Counted from the stretch's first letter, positions 1 through 10,409 are shown. The stretch is DNA of 64,000 nucleotides from Deltaproteobacteria bacterium (GCA_016218925.1 JACRCR010000160.1:25718-89717), one strand, 5' to 3'. Translations and numbers: made by a program. The notes: generated by a model from the sequence alone, not told the origin.

Positions 1-2
1 TC

Positions 3-80
3 CCACGACTCGGACAGCACACGCAGGAGGTGCTGAGGGCCGCGGGTTTCAGCGACGAAGAAATCGACAGGCTCCACTGA
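3..80 (+). CDS. C-terminal fragment of a CaiB/BaiF-type CoA-transferase (5' truncated by window)
   Basis: Frame 3 reads PRLGQHTQEVLRAAGFSDEEIDRLH* ; the 'P-LGqHt-evL-..G-s.eeI..L' ending is typical of the family. Confidence 0.6.
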   Translation, partial: PRLGQHTQEVLRAAGFSDEEIDRLH

Positions 81-213
81 CCGCCGCGCCGCGCGCTGCG
101 ACGTTCGACGCGCCGGCCAGTGGCGTCGCACGTTGCGTGCGCGGGTTCGGGGCGTGGCGGGGACCGCCCCGGTGGTGGAACAGCGACGCCTGCGCCGCTA
201 CCATTGCACCAGG

Positions 214-837
214 ATGTGGGGTGGAGGAGGAAGCGCACGCGGCTTTGCGGTGGCCGTGGTGGCGTCGTGGCTCGTTGCGTGCAGCACCGCGGCGCCGCGC
301 CAGGTGGACGATGCCTGCGCCATCTTCTCGGAGCGCGAAGGGTGGTACGACGACGCGCTGGACGCCAACAAACGATGGGGCGTGCCGATCTCGATCCAGC
401 TCGCCTTCATACGCCAGGAATCGTCTTTCGAGAGCGACGCCAAGCCGCCCCGCAAGAAATACCTGGGCTTCATACCGGGCCGGCGTCCCTCCAACGCATT
501 CGGTTATGCGCAGGCGCTGGATTCGACCTGGGACGAGTACCGGAAGGCGACCGGCGAACGTGGCGCCGACCGCGACGAGTTCGCCGACGCCGTCGACTTC
601 ATCGGCTGGTACAATGCCCGCAGTGCCAGACTCTGTGGTCTTCGCAAGGACGACGCCTACGGTCTCTACCTCGCCTATCACGAAGGGCCGCATGGTTATC
701 GGCGTGGCAGCTACCGTCACAAGCAATGGCTGATGGCCGCAGCCACGCGCGTTGCCAAGAAGGCCGAGCGCTACCGCAGCCAGCTCCAGCGCTGCGCCAA
801 GGACCTGGAGCGCAAGAAGTTCCTCTGGTTCTTCTGA
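214..837 (+). CDS. Lytic transglycosylase-like (SLT-fold) lipoprotein
   Basis: ORF 133..837; likely start ATG 214; lipobox-like VASWLVAC; IQLAFIRQESSFESDA and AFGYAQALDSTWDEY resemble SLT catalytic motifs. Confidence 0.7.
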   Translation: MWGGGGSARGFAVAVVASWLVACSTAAPRQVDDACAIFSEREGWYDDALDANKRWGVPISIQLAFIRQESSFESDAKPPRKKYLGFIPGRRPSNAFGYAQALDSTWDEYRKATGERGADRDEFADAVDFIGWYNARSARLCGLRKDDAYGLYLAYHEGPHGYRRGSYRHKQWLMAAATRVAKKAERYRSQLQRCAKDLERKKFLWFF

Positions 838-891
838 AACCGCTCGCGACGACCGATCGATGCGCGAAACCGCCACCGAAATGATGCCGGC

Positions 892-1944
892 GTGATCGAG
901 CGACTGCGCAATACCTTGGTTGTCTCGCTACTGGGACTTCCGCGTCCGGCTCTGTCGCTGCTGGCGGGGCGCCCCATCGTGCGCGACGACGCGCCGCTGG
1001 ACGTACAGGTTCAGACGATGCTGAGGCTGGTTGCCGCCGCCGGCATTCCGTCGGTCGAAACGCTCAGTGCTGCCGATGCGCGCAAGGTCTTCGCGGCGTC
1101 GGCCGGACTTCTGGCCGGTCGTGCGCCGGTGATGTCGCGTGTCGAGAATCGGTGCATCGCAGGGCCGGCCGGTCAGATTGCGCTACGCATCTACGTCCCG
1201 CGCACCGGCAAGGCGCCACATCCGGTGCTGGTGTACTACCATGGAGGGGGGTGGGTGATCGGGAGTCCGGACACTCACGATGTTCCAGCCCGCTGCCTGG
1301 CCGAGCGCAGCGCGTGTATCGTGATCTCGGTCGACTATCGTCTGGCGCCCGAGCACAAGTTCCCCGGGCCTTTCGAAGATGCGATGGCGTCGTTTGCGTG
1401 GGCGGCGGCCAACGCCGCCTCTTTCGGCGGCGATCCCTCGCGCATCGCGGTGGGAGGCGACAGCGCCGGCGGCAATCTCGCGGCAGCGGTCGCACAGCAA
1501 ACGAGCCTGACCGGTCGGCGCGTCCCGGACTTCCAGCTTCTGGTCTATCCGGTGACCGATCTGGGCGCCGAGTCGCGCTCCTACGAACTGTTCGCCGATG
1601 GCTTCTACTTGACGCGGCCGCTGATGCGCTGGTTTCGAGATCACTATCTGCCCGATTCCACGCCGGCATCGGCGTGGGGCGAGGATCCGCGCGTCTCACC
1701 GCTTCGAGCGCCGAACCTGGCGGGTCTGCCGCCGGCTTGCGTAATGACGGCCGGCTTCGATCCGCTTCGCAATGAGGGCAAGGCTTACGCCGAGCGGTTG
1801 CTCGAAGCCGGAGTCGCCGTCGACTACCGCAACTACCCCACGCTCATCCACGGTTTCTTGTCGATGGCAGGTGTGATCGGGCCGGCGCGAAGCGCGTTCG
1901 CCGACGCGGTGTCGGCGCTGCGTGCCGGGCTCCGCACCGGCTAG
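892..1944 (+). CDS. Alpha/beta hydrolase, hormone-sensitive-lipase family esterase
   Basis: HGGGW oxyanion motif, GDSAGG nucleophile motif, C-terminal HGF; GTG start. Confidence 0.9.
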   Translation: MIERLRNTLVVSLLGLPRPALSLLAGRPIVRDDAPLDVQVQTMLRLVAAAGIPSVETLSAADARKVFAASAGLLAGRAPVMSRVENRCIAGPAGQIALRIYVPRTGKAPHPVLVYYHGGGWVIGSPDTHDVPARCLAERSACIVISVDYRLAPEHKFPGPFEDAMASFAWAAANAASFGGDPSRIAVGGDSAGGNLAAAVAQQTSLTGRRVPDFQLLVYPVTDLGAESRSYELFADGFYLTRPLMRWFRDHYLPDSTPASAWGEDPRVSPLRAPNLAGLPPACVMTAGFDPLRNEGKAYAERLLEAGVAVDYRNYPTLIHGFLSMAGVIGPARSAFADAVSALRAGLRTG

Positions 1945-2004
1945 TCGCCGGGTCCGGCAGCGTCTTTCGCAGTGCGCGAACGAATCGCGTCCGCGCCGAC
2001 TTGC

Positions 2005-2472
2005 TCATCTCTCGGCAGCGAGCTCGCGTACGACCTGCAGCGCCTCGTCGACGTGCTTGGTTGCCTGGAGCTGAGAGTTGAAAACGTGTCGCACCACGCC
2101 CTTCTTGTCGATCACGTAGGTGACGCGTCCGGGAAGGATCCACATCGTGGCCGGTACGCCGTAGGCTTTGCGCACTGTATTGCCTTCGTCGGCCAGCAGC
2201 GTGAATGGGAGACGGTGGTGTTTGGCGAAGCCCTCGTGCGCAGAGATCGAATCGCCACTGATGCCGATCACCTCGGCTCCGGCGCTCGCGAAATCCTCAT
2301 ACGAGTCGCGGAAGCTGCACGCCTCCTTGGTGCACCCCGGGGTTTCGTCCTTCGGGTAGAAGTACAGCACTACGGCGCTCTTGCCGCGGAAGTCGGCGAG
2401 CGACACTCGTGTGCCGTCCTGGCTTCGAAGCCGGAAATCGGGCGCTATCTCGCCCACGCTCACGCTGCCCAT
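2005..2472 (-). CDS. bcp: Peroxiredoxin (BCP-type thioredoxin-dependent thiol peroxidase)
   Basis: VLYFYPKDETPGCTKEACSFRD motif with Cys peroxidatic residue. Confidence 0.92.
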   Translation of the reverse strand: MGSVSVGEIAPDFRLRSQDGTRVSLADFRGKSAVVLYFYPKDETPGCTKEACSFRDSYEDFASAGAEVIGISGDSISAHEGFAKHHRLPFTLLADEGNTVRKAYGVPATMWILPGRVTYVIDKKGVVRHVFNSQLQATKHVDEALQVVRELAAER

Positions 2473-2539
2473 TGCATCACTCCTCGACGGGTGTTCCGAC
2501 TGCTGGCGGTAACGGTCTCGGCGGCGCGACGTCGAGCGC

Positions 2540-3157
2540 TCACGCGAGCGTCGCCGAGCCCCAATAGTTGAACATCAGTGGCCGGATCCCCGGCAGATAT
2601 ATCGTCTGCAGGTCGTCGACACGGAAGCCGGCGTCTTTGAGCAGCGTCGGTATGTTCCGGTTCATGTTGCAGCCGCCCGACATGAACTTCCAGACGGGAT
2701 TGAGGCGGTTCTGCCACTTGCTCACGGATTCATCCGGGGCAAGTCCGTGCTCGGAGTAGTACATCGAGCCGCCGCTCTTGAGCACCCGGCGCATCTCGAG
2801 CAGGGCCGCGTGCACGTCCGGAATCGTGCACAGCGTGTAGGTGATGACGATGCTGTCGACGGTCGCGTCGGCGAGCGGAATCTTCTCGCTCGACAGCGTA
2901 ACCCAATCCACGTCGATACCGGCCTGCTCGGCGCGCTTTCGCGCCATCACCTGGAGCTCCGGGGAGGGATCGAGTCCGATTACCCTGTCGACTCTGGTCT
3001 TGTCGTAGAAGGAAAGGTTGAGTCCCGATCCTATTCCGATTTCCAGAACCCTGCCGTGCGCGAGAGGCACGACCTTGGCACGCTGGCGCATGATGGGGCG
3101 GACCCGCATGGTGGCGTCGAGGAGCGGCGCGGCGATGTACTTCTTGTAGATACCCAC
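2540..3157 (-). CDS. Class I SAM-dependent methyltransferase
   Basis: VLEIGIGSGLNLSFYD motif I; UbiE/phospholipid methyltransferase-like. Confidence 0.88.
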   Translation of the reverse strand: MGIYKKYIAAPLLDATMRVRPIMRQRAKVVPLAHGRVLEIGIGSGLNLSFYDKTRVDRVIGLDPSPELQVMARKRAEQAGIDVDWVTLSSEKIPLADATVDSIVITYTLCTIPDVHAALLEMRRVLKSGGSMYYSEHGLAPDESVSKWQNRLNPVWKFMSGGCNMNRNIPTLLKDAGFRVDDLQTIYLPGIRPLMFNYWGSATLA

Positions 3158-3298
3158 GCCGTATGTATGGAGCGCGGGTGCGGGACAGGCAAGTCGAGCG
3201 GCGGCGTTGTGTTCGAGGAGGAAGCGCCCGGTCCCTCCGGCGCGCTGGGAGGAGATGCGCGCGTCGGAGGGACCCTATCCGGTTGTCGGTTCCGGACT

Positions 3299-3700
3299 CT
3301 ACTTCAGGGACAGGGTGTAGTCGGTCAGCGCTTGGATCTCGGCCGCGGAGAGCTTCTCCGTGTACGGCTTCATGACCAACTTGTCACCTTCTTTGGCCTT
3401 CACCCCCTTGGTCATCGAATCGGACACCTTGGCAGCGGTGAGGCCGGCCTTGACGGCGGCGGCTGTCAGATCCTGAACGCCCATCTTCTCGCCGGCCTTC
3501 GAGCCCTTGCCGTCCTTGCCGTGGCAGGAGGCGCAGTTCTTGGCCCACAGCGCTGCGGCATCCGGAGCCGCGCCTTCGGCCTGCGCCGAGGTGGCTGCGA
3601 AGGCCAGCAACGCAACGACTGCAAGCGCCGACACGGTGCCCAGCGCCAAGCGGCGCTCGATCTTCGAACCCGAGACTGTCTGTGATGCGATGGAAATCAT
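3299..3700 (-). CDS. Monoheme c-type cytochrome, secreted
   Basis: Signal peptide, NCASCHGKDGKG heme-binding CxxCH motif, distal Met region. Confidence 0.9.
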   Translation of the reverse strand: MISIASQTVSGSKIERRLALGTVSALAVVALLAFAATSAQAEGAAPDAAALWAKNCASCHGKDGKGSKAGEKMGVQDLTAAAVKAGLTAAKVSDSMTKGVKAKEGDKLVMKPYTEKLSAAEIQALTDYTLSLK

Positions 3701-3814
3701 GGCTCTCGTTCCCTCCTAGCTGGCTTTTGCCGTTGTCCAAGGACCGCTACGCAGAGCCGGCCTCGGAGTCATCGTCGATCCGCGGTTTTTCAAAGCGGGC
3801 CGACACGGTGCTGT

Positions 3815-4033
3815 TCAGGCGCGGCGTTGTTCGAATGCGAGGGTGCCCGGCTGCGTTGCGGCCAGCGCGTGCCCGTATCCGCCAGACAGGGTCTGACTCG
3901 AGCGAGTCTCGGTCCTGGCCTTTGCGTCCCCGGTTGCGAGCGCAACGATCGTTGCGAGCGCGGCCAGGACTGCGGCCGCCATTCCGAGGCGCTGCCGCTG
4001 GCGGTCGGCAAGCGCAGCTTCTGTAACACCCAT
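3815..4033 (-). CDS. Small exported/membrane hypothetical protein
   Basis: 72 aa with one hydrophobic segment; GGAGG ribosome-binding site 6-7 nt upstream of ATG; no homology assignable by eye. Confidence 0.4.
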   Translation of the reverse strand: MGVTEAALADRQRQRLGMAAAVLAALATIVALATGDAKARTETRSSQTLSGGYGHALAATQPGTLAFEQRRA

Positions 4034-4472
4034 TGGGAACCTCCAGGCCGAACCATGATTAGTCGATCAGATGGTTTGGCGGTCGACGTTGTGGCGTTGC
4101 TAACGCAAACCCCGTGCCACGTTCCGCCGCCGCGGTGCTGGTTCGTCCCGGCCGCCACGCGGGTGCGCAGCAGGGTCGCCGGAAGCTTCGGGACTCGATG
4201 TTGCAGCCGATTCGCGCCGTCCCTGCGCCGTCGGGGCGCATCGCGCCGGCCCTCGAGGTCGCCCGCGCTTTGTCAGGCCTGTGAACGAAAAAGGCGAGGT
4301 TCTTCAAAGCTGCGAACGCGGGCTTCGGCCCGGTCCCGGGCATAGCGCCGGGTGGGCCAGACGCCGCGCCGCGGGGCCCGCCCGGGCCGGCCGAGTTGGC
4401 GGGAATGGGGGGCCGGGCGGCTGCGGCGCGGGGCGTGGTTCGACTCCGCTGCGCGCCGCAGGGCGCCCGAAC

Positions 4473-6080
4473 TCAACGCCGGGGGTTGCCCGCAGCGGTC
4501 GGTTCGGTTCGGTTCAAGCGGCGATAGATCCGGCGGTTGGCTCTGTGGATCCGCAGGAACGAGTCGTACATCTCGTCATAGATCGACCGCAGGCGCGGAT
4601 CCGGCCGGTAGGTCCGCTCGACCGCGACGGCCGAGGGGATGTCTTCGAGTCGCATCCACCCGAGTCCGATCGCGGCGACGAATGCGGCGCCGCGGGCGTT
4701 GGCGTGGATCGGGTCCGCGACGGCGTGGATCTCGCGTTCGAGAACGTCGGCGAAGATGCGACACCACAGCGCGGACCTGGCACCTCCACCGATGATGCGG
4801 ATGGGGTCGAGCCGGCGGCGCAGGAATTTCTCGACGTACCCGAGACTCCAGCGCGTGTTGTAGGCCACCCCCTCCAGGACGGCGCGCGCCATGTGGTCGA
4901 GCGTCGTGCGTGGCGAGATGTTGTGAAACGCGCCGCGCAGGTGATGATCGTCGACAGGCGTGCGTTCGCCGTTGAGCCACGGCGTGAACAGCAGCTTGTC
5001 GCTGCCGGCCGGGACCGACGCGGCGATCCGATCGACCAGTTCGTAGCGCGCATCCGGGATCGAGATCCCGAGCAGTTCGTTGCGGCGGAACACGATGTTG
5101 TCGGCGAGGAATCCGAGCGCGCCGCCGGCGAGATCCTGTTCGTTGACGCACTGGTACTTGCCGGGGATGGAGGTCGGAAAGCACGCGATGGAGTGCAGAA
5201 GATCGGTCTTCTTGAACGGCACGAGGCACTCGATCCACGAGGAAGTTCCGATGTAGAGATGTCCCTCATAGTCGCGCACCGCACCCGAGCCGTACAGCGC
5301 GCACTGGTGGTCCGGAGAACCGACCACCACGCGCACCCCGGGGCGCAGTCCGATCGCCTCGGCGACCCGCGGGCGCACTGCACCGAGCACATCGGTCGAC
5401 GCACGCAACGGCGGGAGTTTGTCCCGGTCGATGCCGATCATCGCGATGAGTCCGGTGTCGTAGTGCACGTCGTTCGGATCCCGCGTATCGGTGACCCAGA
5501 AGAGCTGCATCGAATCGTACGATGCGGCGAACTCGCCGGTGAGCTGCAGGTTGAGATAATCCTTGCTCGGCAAGAAACGATGCGTTTGCCGGTAGATCTG
5601 CGGGAACTCGTGTTTCACCAGCAGCGCGTGCGCAGCGTCGTCCTTGCCGGACAGCGACGGGGCGCCGCCGGTCTTGGACACCCACCTCCAGCAGCGCAGC
5701 AGATTGTAACCGAAGATGCTCGGGTAACCGCCCACCACGCGGCGAACGTACGGAGCGCCACGCGAGTCCATCCACGTGAGCGACGGCATCAGTGCATCGC
5801 CGTTGCGATCGACCGCGACCGTGCTCGAGAAGGTGCTCGACACGCACATCGCTTCGATCGCTTCGGGTGCGACTGCTGCGCGCCGAACCAGGCGCGAGGA
5901 GGCGGCGATCAGCGCCCTCCACCAGTCGTTCGGGTCCTGCTCGGCGCCTCCACCGTCGATGAAGTTCATCGGCGTCTTCTCGAACTCGCTGTCGACGACC
6001 TCTCCGCCGGCGCGGACGAGCGCGGCTTTGATGCCGGAGGTTCCGTGGTCTATCGCCAGAACGCAGGGGTCGCCGCTCAC
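4473..6080 (-). CDS. FGGY-family carbohydrate kinase (xylulokinase-like)
   Basis: N-terminal VLAIDHGTSGIKAAL, C-terminal IIGGGARSALWCRIFADVL. Confidence 0.92.
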   Translation of the reverse strand: MSGDPCVLAIDHGTSGIKAALVRAGGEVVDSEFEKTPMNFIDGGGAEQDPNDWWRALIAASSRLVRRAAVAPEAIEAMCVSSTFSSTVAVDRNGDALMPSLTWMDSRGAPYVRRVVGGYPSIFGYNLLRCWRWVSKTGGAPSLSGKDDAAHALLVKHEFPQIYRQTHRFLPSKDYLNLQLTGEFAASYDSMQLFWVTDTRDPNDVHYDTGLIAMIGIDRDKLPPLRASTDVLGAVRPRVAEAIGLRPGVRVVVGSPDHQCALYGSGAVRDYEGHLYIGTSSWIECLVPFKKTDLLHSIACFPTSIPGKYQCVNEQDLAGGALGFLADNIVFRRNELLGISIPDARYELVDRIAASVPAGSDKLLFTPWLNGERTPVDDHHLRGAFHNISPRTTLDHMARAVLEGVAYNTRWSLGYVEKFLRRRLDPIRIIGGGARSALWCRIFADVLEREIHAVADPIHANARGAAFVAAIGLGWMRLEDIPSAVAVERTYRPDPRLRSIYDEMYDSFLRIHRANRRIYRRLNRTEPTAAGNPRR

Positions 6081-7300
6081 AACTCCATTCTCGTCATCGA
6101 GCCATCCGCCGCGATCGTCTCGAATATCAGCAGCGGGGGACGCTTGCCGTCGCCTGCGCGCGGCGTGCCGGCCATGACCTCGGTGGCCAGGCCGATGAAT
6201 TCCATCGGATCCAGACAGGCTTCGGGCGGCAACACCCCTTTGGCGGTGATGCTCCCGCGCTGCATCAGCATCACGCCGATCGCGGCCGGGATTCCGGTGC
6301 CCTCGCCGAGCGCGCTTTCGTCGGAGCCCATGTGGACGCGCACCTCACGCGGGTCGCCGTTCTTGCGGCCCTTCACCACCACGGACATGCAACCGCGCTG
6401 CTTGCCGAAGGCAGTTTCTTTCAGGATCCGTTCGCGCTGCTGGAGCAGGAACGCGATCGAGAAATCGTACGGGACCACGTCGTGTCCGCCGACGTCGATC
6501 GGTTCCTTGCTGGTGAGTCCGAGGCGGCACAGCTCACCGGTCAGATTGTAGTACTCGAGCGGCAGTACCGATCCTCTGTTGGTCACCTGCCGCACCCGCA
6601 GGTGCTGCGGCATCGTCACCTGTTCGGGGTGAGGGTACGGATAGGTCGGCGTGGGTCCGAGGACCGGGAAGTCGAATGTCTGCCGCAGCGCGATGCCGTC
6701 CTCGCCGAAATATCTGACGGTTTTCAGCCGGCCCTCCAGAAACATCGGGATGTCGATGCTCATGCAGTGGAAGCGATGTCCGATCACTCCGGGACCCTCG
6801 GTCGGTTCGCCGCCGTGGCAGTGGAAGATGTCGATCGAGTCGGTCTCGTCCATCTGCGAGTCGGCTATGTACTTCGCGAGCAGATTGGTAGCACCGGGGG
6901 ACGCGCCCATGCCGATCAGTGCGGTGATCCCCGCGCGGCTGGCCGCGTCGTTCATCGCGAGGACGTCGAGCGTCACGTCGACGTCATCGCAAATGTCGAC
7001 GTAGTCGATCGCGGCGTCGATCACTGCGGCGAGGATCGTCTTTACCGTCTTGTAGAACGGGCCTACGCAGTTGAGTACGATGTCTGCACCGTCGATCGCC
7101 CTGCGAACGCTGGCCGCGTCGCCGGCGTCGGTCGCCACGAAGCGGACTCGGTCGGCTCCCAGGCCCTCGACGAGCTGGCGGGCGCGGGCCGCGTTCTGGT
7201 CACCGATCACCACCTGCGAAAATTCCGGTCGCTGCGCGAGTGTCCTCACCGCGACGCTGCCAACTGCCCCACAACCACCCAGTACGACAACCTTGCTCAT
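6077..7300 (-). CDS. Saccharopine dehydrogenase-like NAD(P)-binding protein
   Basis: VVVLGGCGAVGSVAVRTLA Rossmann motif; VLNCVGPFYKT; overlaps the kinase start by 4 nt. Confidence 0.88.
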   Translation of the reverse strand: MSKVVVLGGCGAVGSVAVRTLAQRPEFSQVVIGDQNAARARQLVEGLGADRVRFVATDAGDAASVRRAIDGADIVLNCVGPFYKTVKTILAAVIDAAIDYVDICDDVDVTLDVLAMNDAASRAGITALIGMGASPGATNLLAKYIADSQMDETDSIDIFHCHGGEPTEGPGVIGHRFHCMSIDIPMFLEGRLKTVRYFGEDGIALRQTFDFPVLGPTPTYPYPHPEQVTMPQHLRVRQVTNRGSVLPLEYYNLTGELCRLGLTSKEPIDVGGHDVVPYDFSIAFLLQQRERILKETAFGKQRGCMSVVVKGRKNGDPREVRVHMGSDESALGEGTGIPAAIGVMLMQRGSITAKGVLPPEACLDPMEFIGLATEVMAGTPRAGDGKRPPLLIFETIAADGSMTRMEL

Positions 7301-7428
7301 GACTTTCTCGACCTCCTTGTGTTCCCGGGCGCCGCGGCGCCCGCGGTGTCATCGTCTCGTGTGCGCGTCGCAGGCTCGCGGCCGCCCCGTTTCGTTGCCC
7401 ACTGGCTCGCGACGCGTCGCCGCCGTTC

Positions 7429-8082
7429 TCATCGCGTTTGTTTCAAGGCCAGACGGGCCAGCGCATCGAACGCGGCCAGGCGCCGCCGGTCGGTGCGCTT
7501 GTCTTGCAGTGCCACCGAGTCAATCGCGGCCGCCTGCATCGCCAGAATCAACACGTCGAACGCGTCGTCGAAGTGGGGCGGAGCGTTGGCGCCGTAGAGT
7601 TCTCGTGCCCGCCGCAGCAGGTTGGCCTGGTGCCGCAGCGCCATCGGTCGCAGCGCGGCTCCCAGCGCGCCGTCCGAGCGTGCCGCGAGATAGACTTCGT
7701 TGGTCATCAGGTATTCGGGAGTCGTCATCACCTTCCACAGCGCCTCAACTGAGGCGGCGGCGACGTCGTCCTTCTTTCCGGCCCGCTCGATCGAACGCCT
7801 GTAGCGCGACTCGAGATCTGCGAACACCTGCTCGATCGCCGCGACGATCAGGTCGGCCTTGGTGGGATAGTGGCGGAACAGGGCTCCCTCCGACACCTGT
7901 GCCTCGCGCGCGATCGCTGCCGTGGTGAGCCGCGCGTAGCCCGAATCGACCAGGCATCGGGCAGTGGCGGCGAGCAGCCTGCGCTGCGTCTCCACGCTGC
8001 GATCCTGCTGCGCGACGCGGCGCCGGCCGAGCGCGACCGGGGCTGTGCCGGGCGAAGAGGGACGGGGGACGGGCTTGCGCAC
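7429..8082 (-). CDS. TetR/AcrR-family regulator
   Basis: TTAAIAREAQVSEGALFRHYPTKADLI helix-turn-helix. Confidence 0.92.
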   Translation of the reverse strand: MRKPVPRPSSPGTAPVALGRRRVAQQDRSVETQRRLLAATARCLVDSGYARLTTAAIAREAQVSEGALFRHYPTKADLIVAAIEQVFADLESRYRRSIERAGKKDDVAAASVEALWKVMTTPEYLMTNEVYLAARSDGALGAALRPMALRHQANLLRRARELYGANAPPHFDDAFDVLILAMQAAAIDSVALQDKRTDRRRLAAFDALARLALKQTR

Positions 8083-8364
8083 GCGGACTTCTTACCCGGA
8101 CGGCCGGGTGAATGCAAGTGAGCACTCGCATTTTATCCGCTTCGCCGCGGTCGGCGCGGCCAGACGGCGCGGTGAGCCGCGCAGCGGCCGGCGCGCAGCT
8201 GTCGCGCGCGTCCGTCTCGTCTTGACGGAGCGGTGGTTCGGACGGAAGATCCGCGCCGCAACTGCGAAGAATCACCAGCATCTACCACGATTCCGCGTCA
8301 GCGCCGGCGCGCAGTAGCGCGACCCGGGCGGCACACGGAAGCCCGAACCTGTCAGGGGGCCTCG

Positions 8365-9231
8365 ATGGAACTGAAAGAAGCAATTGGTCGCCGGCGCTCG
8401 ATGCGCTTTCTCGCGCCGTATCGTCCGGTGGAAAGAGAGAAGATCCAGAAGATGCTCGAAGCCGCCCGGCAGTGTTCGTTCTGGGGCAACGTCAGAGCGC
8501 TGCGGGCCACGGTGATCGAGAAAGCATCGGCGCCGCAGGAGATCCTCGACGCGATCCCGGAAGGATCGGCGCTGGGCGGATTCCAACTGCGACTGGCGCC
8601 GGTGATCATCGTCTGGTGGCTCGACTGGCACGCGATCAAGGTGCAAGGCGACCGGCTGCACGAACTGGTGGAAGCAGGTGCTGCGGGAATCGACAAGGCC
8701 GACAGTCATCGCTACCTCGACGAGAAACTCATCCCGTTCTTCGCCGCTGCCGGCGACAGCCTGAAGACCGGCGGAATGACCGAGATGGACTGCGGTCAAG
8801 GAATCGCCCATGCCACGCTGGTGGCCTTCGAGGAAGGACTCGGCACCTGCCTGCTCGGCTTGCCGGCCCACAAGAAGCTGAAGAAAGCGCTCGGGCTTCC
8901 CGAAGACTCGAAGTTCCTGTGCGTGCAGACGGTGGGCTATCCGGCCGAGCAGCCCGAGGCCGGCGGCCAGCGCCCGCGGCTCCCGTTCGAAGAGATGTTC
9001 ACGCTCAACGTCGCCGCCAACCCGTTCCCGCGTGAGCAGAAGGTCGTCGACGAACTCGTGCAAGCCAAACTGATCCAGGCGCAGGCTCCGCTGCCGTGGC
9101 GCTTCGAGGAACTCCAGTACCTCGCCAAGGCTCTCGACATCGCACCGATTTTCGGCGAGGAGTCCGACGGCATCGCGGTTGCGATGATGCAGGAGATGCA
9201 AGAGGCGATGGAGAAGGGCGGCAAGTCCTGA
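8365..9231 (+). CDS. Nitroreductase-family flavoprotein
   Basis: ORF 8233..9231; likely start ATG 8365; IGRRRSMRFL N-terminus and GIAHATLVAFEEGLGTCLLG motif. Confidence 0.85.
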   Translation: MELKEAIGRRRSMRFLAPYRPVEREKIQKMLEAARQCSFWGNVRALRATVIEKASAPQEILDAIPEGSALGGFQLRLAPVIIVWWLDWHAIKVQGDRLHELVEAGAAGIDKADSHRYLDEKLIPFFAAAGDSLKTGGMTEMDCGQGIAHATLVAFEEGLGTCLLGLPAHKKLKKALGLPEDSKFLCVQTVGYPAEQPEAGGQRPRLPFEEMFTLNVAANPFPREQKVVDELVQAKLIQAQAPLPWRFEELQYLAKALDIAPIFGEESDGIAVAMMQEMQEAMEKGGKS

Positions 9232-9275
9232 TCGAGGCCGGGCAGCGAACCCAGGATCAGATAGGAGAGGCGACA

Positions 9276-10409
9276 ATGGGCGATCCGTTCCCGCGCGAGG
9301 TTTTCGTGGTCGGCGTCGGCATGACGGCGTTCGGCCGGCATGAAGGCAAGACCATCCAGGATCTGGGACCCGAGGCTGTGCGAGCGGCGCTGGCCGATGC
9401 CGGTCTCGGCTACGAGGCGATCGAGACCGCCTACTGCGGCCACGTGCTGCAAGGCTCGACAGCGGGGCAAAGGGTGCTGTACGAGCTCGGGATGACCGGC
9501 ATCCCGATCTTCAACGTGGAGAACGCGTGCGCCAGCGGCACCTCGGCGCTGCGTGCTGCGGCGCTGGCCGTCGGTCATGGAATCGCCGACGTCGCGCTGG
9601 CCTGCGGCTTCGAAGTGATGGGGCGCGGTGCCATCCCCACCGGAGGGGACGCGCGCCTGGAGCGCGGCGCCCCGGCCGGAGTCGCTCCGCTTCCCGCGCT
9701 GTTCTCGGCGGTCTTCCGCGCTCACGCCGAGCGCTACGGCACCACCCTCGAACAACTGGCCGCGGTCACCGTCAAGAACCGCGCGTACGGAGCCAAGAAC
9801 CCGCGTGCCCAGTTCCACGAGGCTGTCACCCTCGACGAAGTGATGGCTTCGCGCGAGGTGGCGCCGCCGCTGCGGCTGCTCATGTGCTGCCCGACCACCT
9901 CCGGCGCCGCGGCGGTGGTGGTGGCCAGCGCCGATGTCGCGCGCGGGACCCGCAAGCCGATCCGGATCGTGGCGTCCGTGCTGCGCTCAGACCCGGCGAT
10001 CGACCGAGGGGACGCGCTGGCGGGAATCACCGAGATCAACTCCGCGGCGATGCGCGCCGCGTTCGAGCAGGCCGGCGTGCGACCCGACCAGCTCGATACC
10101 GCCGAAGTCCACGACTGCTTCTCGATTGCCGAGATCATCCACTACGAGAACCTCGGCCTGTGCGCGCGCGGCGAAGGCGGCCGCTTCGCCGAGCAGGGCA
10201 TCAAAGACGCCCGCGTGAAGGTGAGCACGAGTGGCGGCCTGCTCGCCAAGGGCCATCCGCTCGGCGCCACCGGCGTCGCTCAGACCGTCGAGGCCGTCGA
10301 GCAGCTTCGCGGCGAGTCGGGCGAGCGACAGGTCCAGGGCGCGCGTCTGGCGCTGGCGCACTGCCAGGGGTTCGGCGGCGCCGCCGGCGTGCACATCTTC
10401 GCGAAATGA
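9276..10409 (+). CDS. Thiolase-family (SCP2/acetyl-CoA acetyltransferase-like) protein
   Basis: ORF 9096..10409, start ATG 9276; NACASGTSAL, EVHDCFSIAEI, GGLLAKGHPLGATG motifs. Confidence 0.92.
   Translation: MGDPFPREVFVVGVGMTAFGRHEGKTIQDLGPEAVRAALADAGLGYEAIETAYCGHVLQGSTAGQRVLYELGMTGIPIFNVENACASGTSALRAAALAVGHGIADVALACGFEVMGRGAIPTGGDARLERGAPAGVAPLPALFSAVFRAHAERYGTTLEQLAAVTVKNRAYGAKNPRAQFHEAVTLDEVMASREVAPPLRLLMCCPTTSGAAAVVVASADVARGTRKPIRIVASVLRSDPAIDRGDALAGITEINSAAMRAAFEQAGVRPDQLDTAEVHDCFSIAEIIHYENLGLCARGEGGRFAEQGIKDARVKVSTSGGLLAKGHPLGATGVAQTVEAVEQLRGESGERQVQGARLALAHCQGFGGAAGVHIFAK

Noticed and set aside
4425-4455. tRNA T-loop-like GGTTCGACTCC
   Set aside because: Flanking bases do not form a T-stem and no acceptor or anticodon arms are visible; lies in low-complexity GC-rich sequence
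4281-6551. 756-aa plus-strand ORF opposite the FGGY kinase
   Set aside because: His/Arg-rich composition typical of antisense; the kinase motifs are on the minus strand
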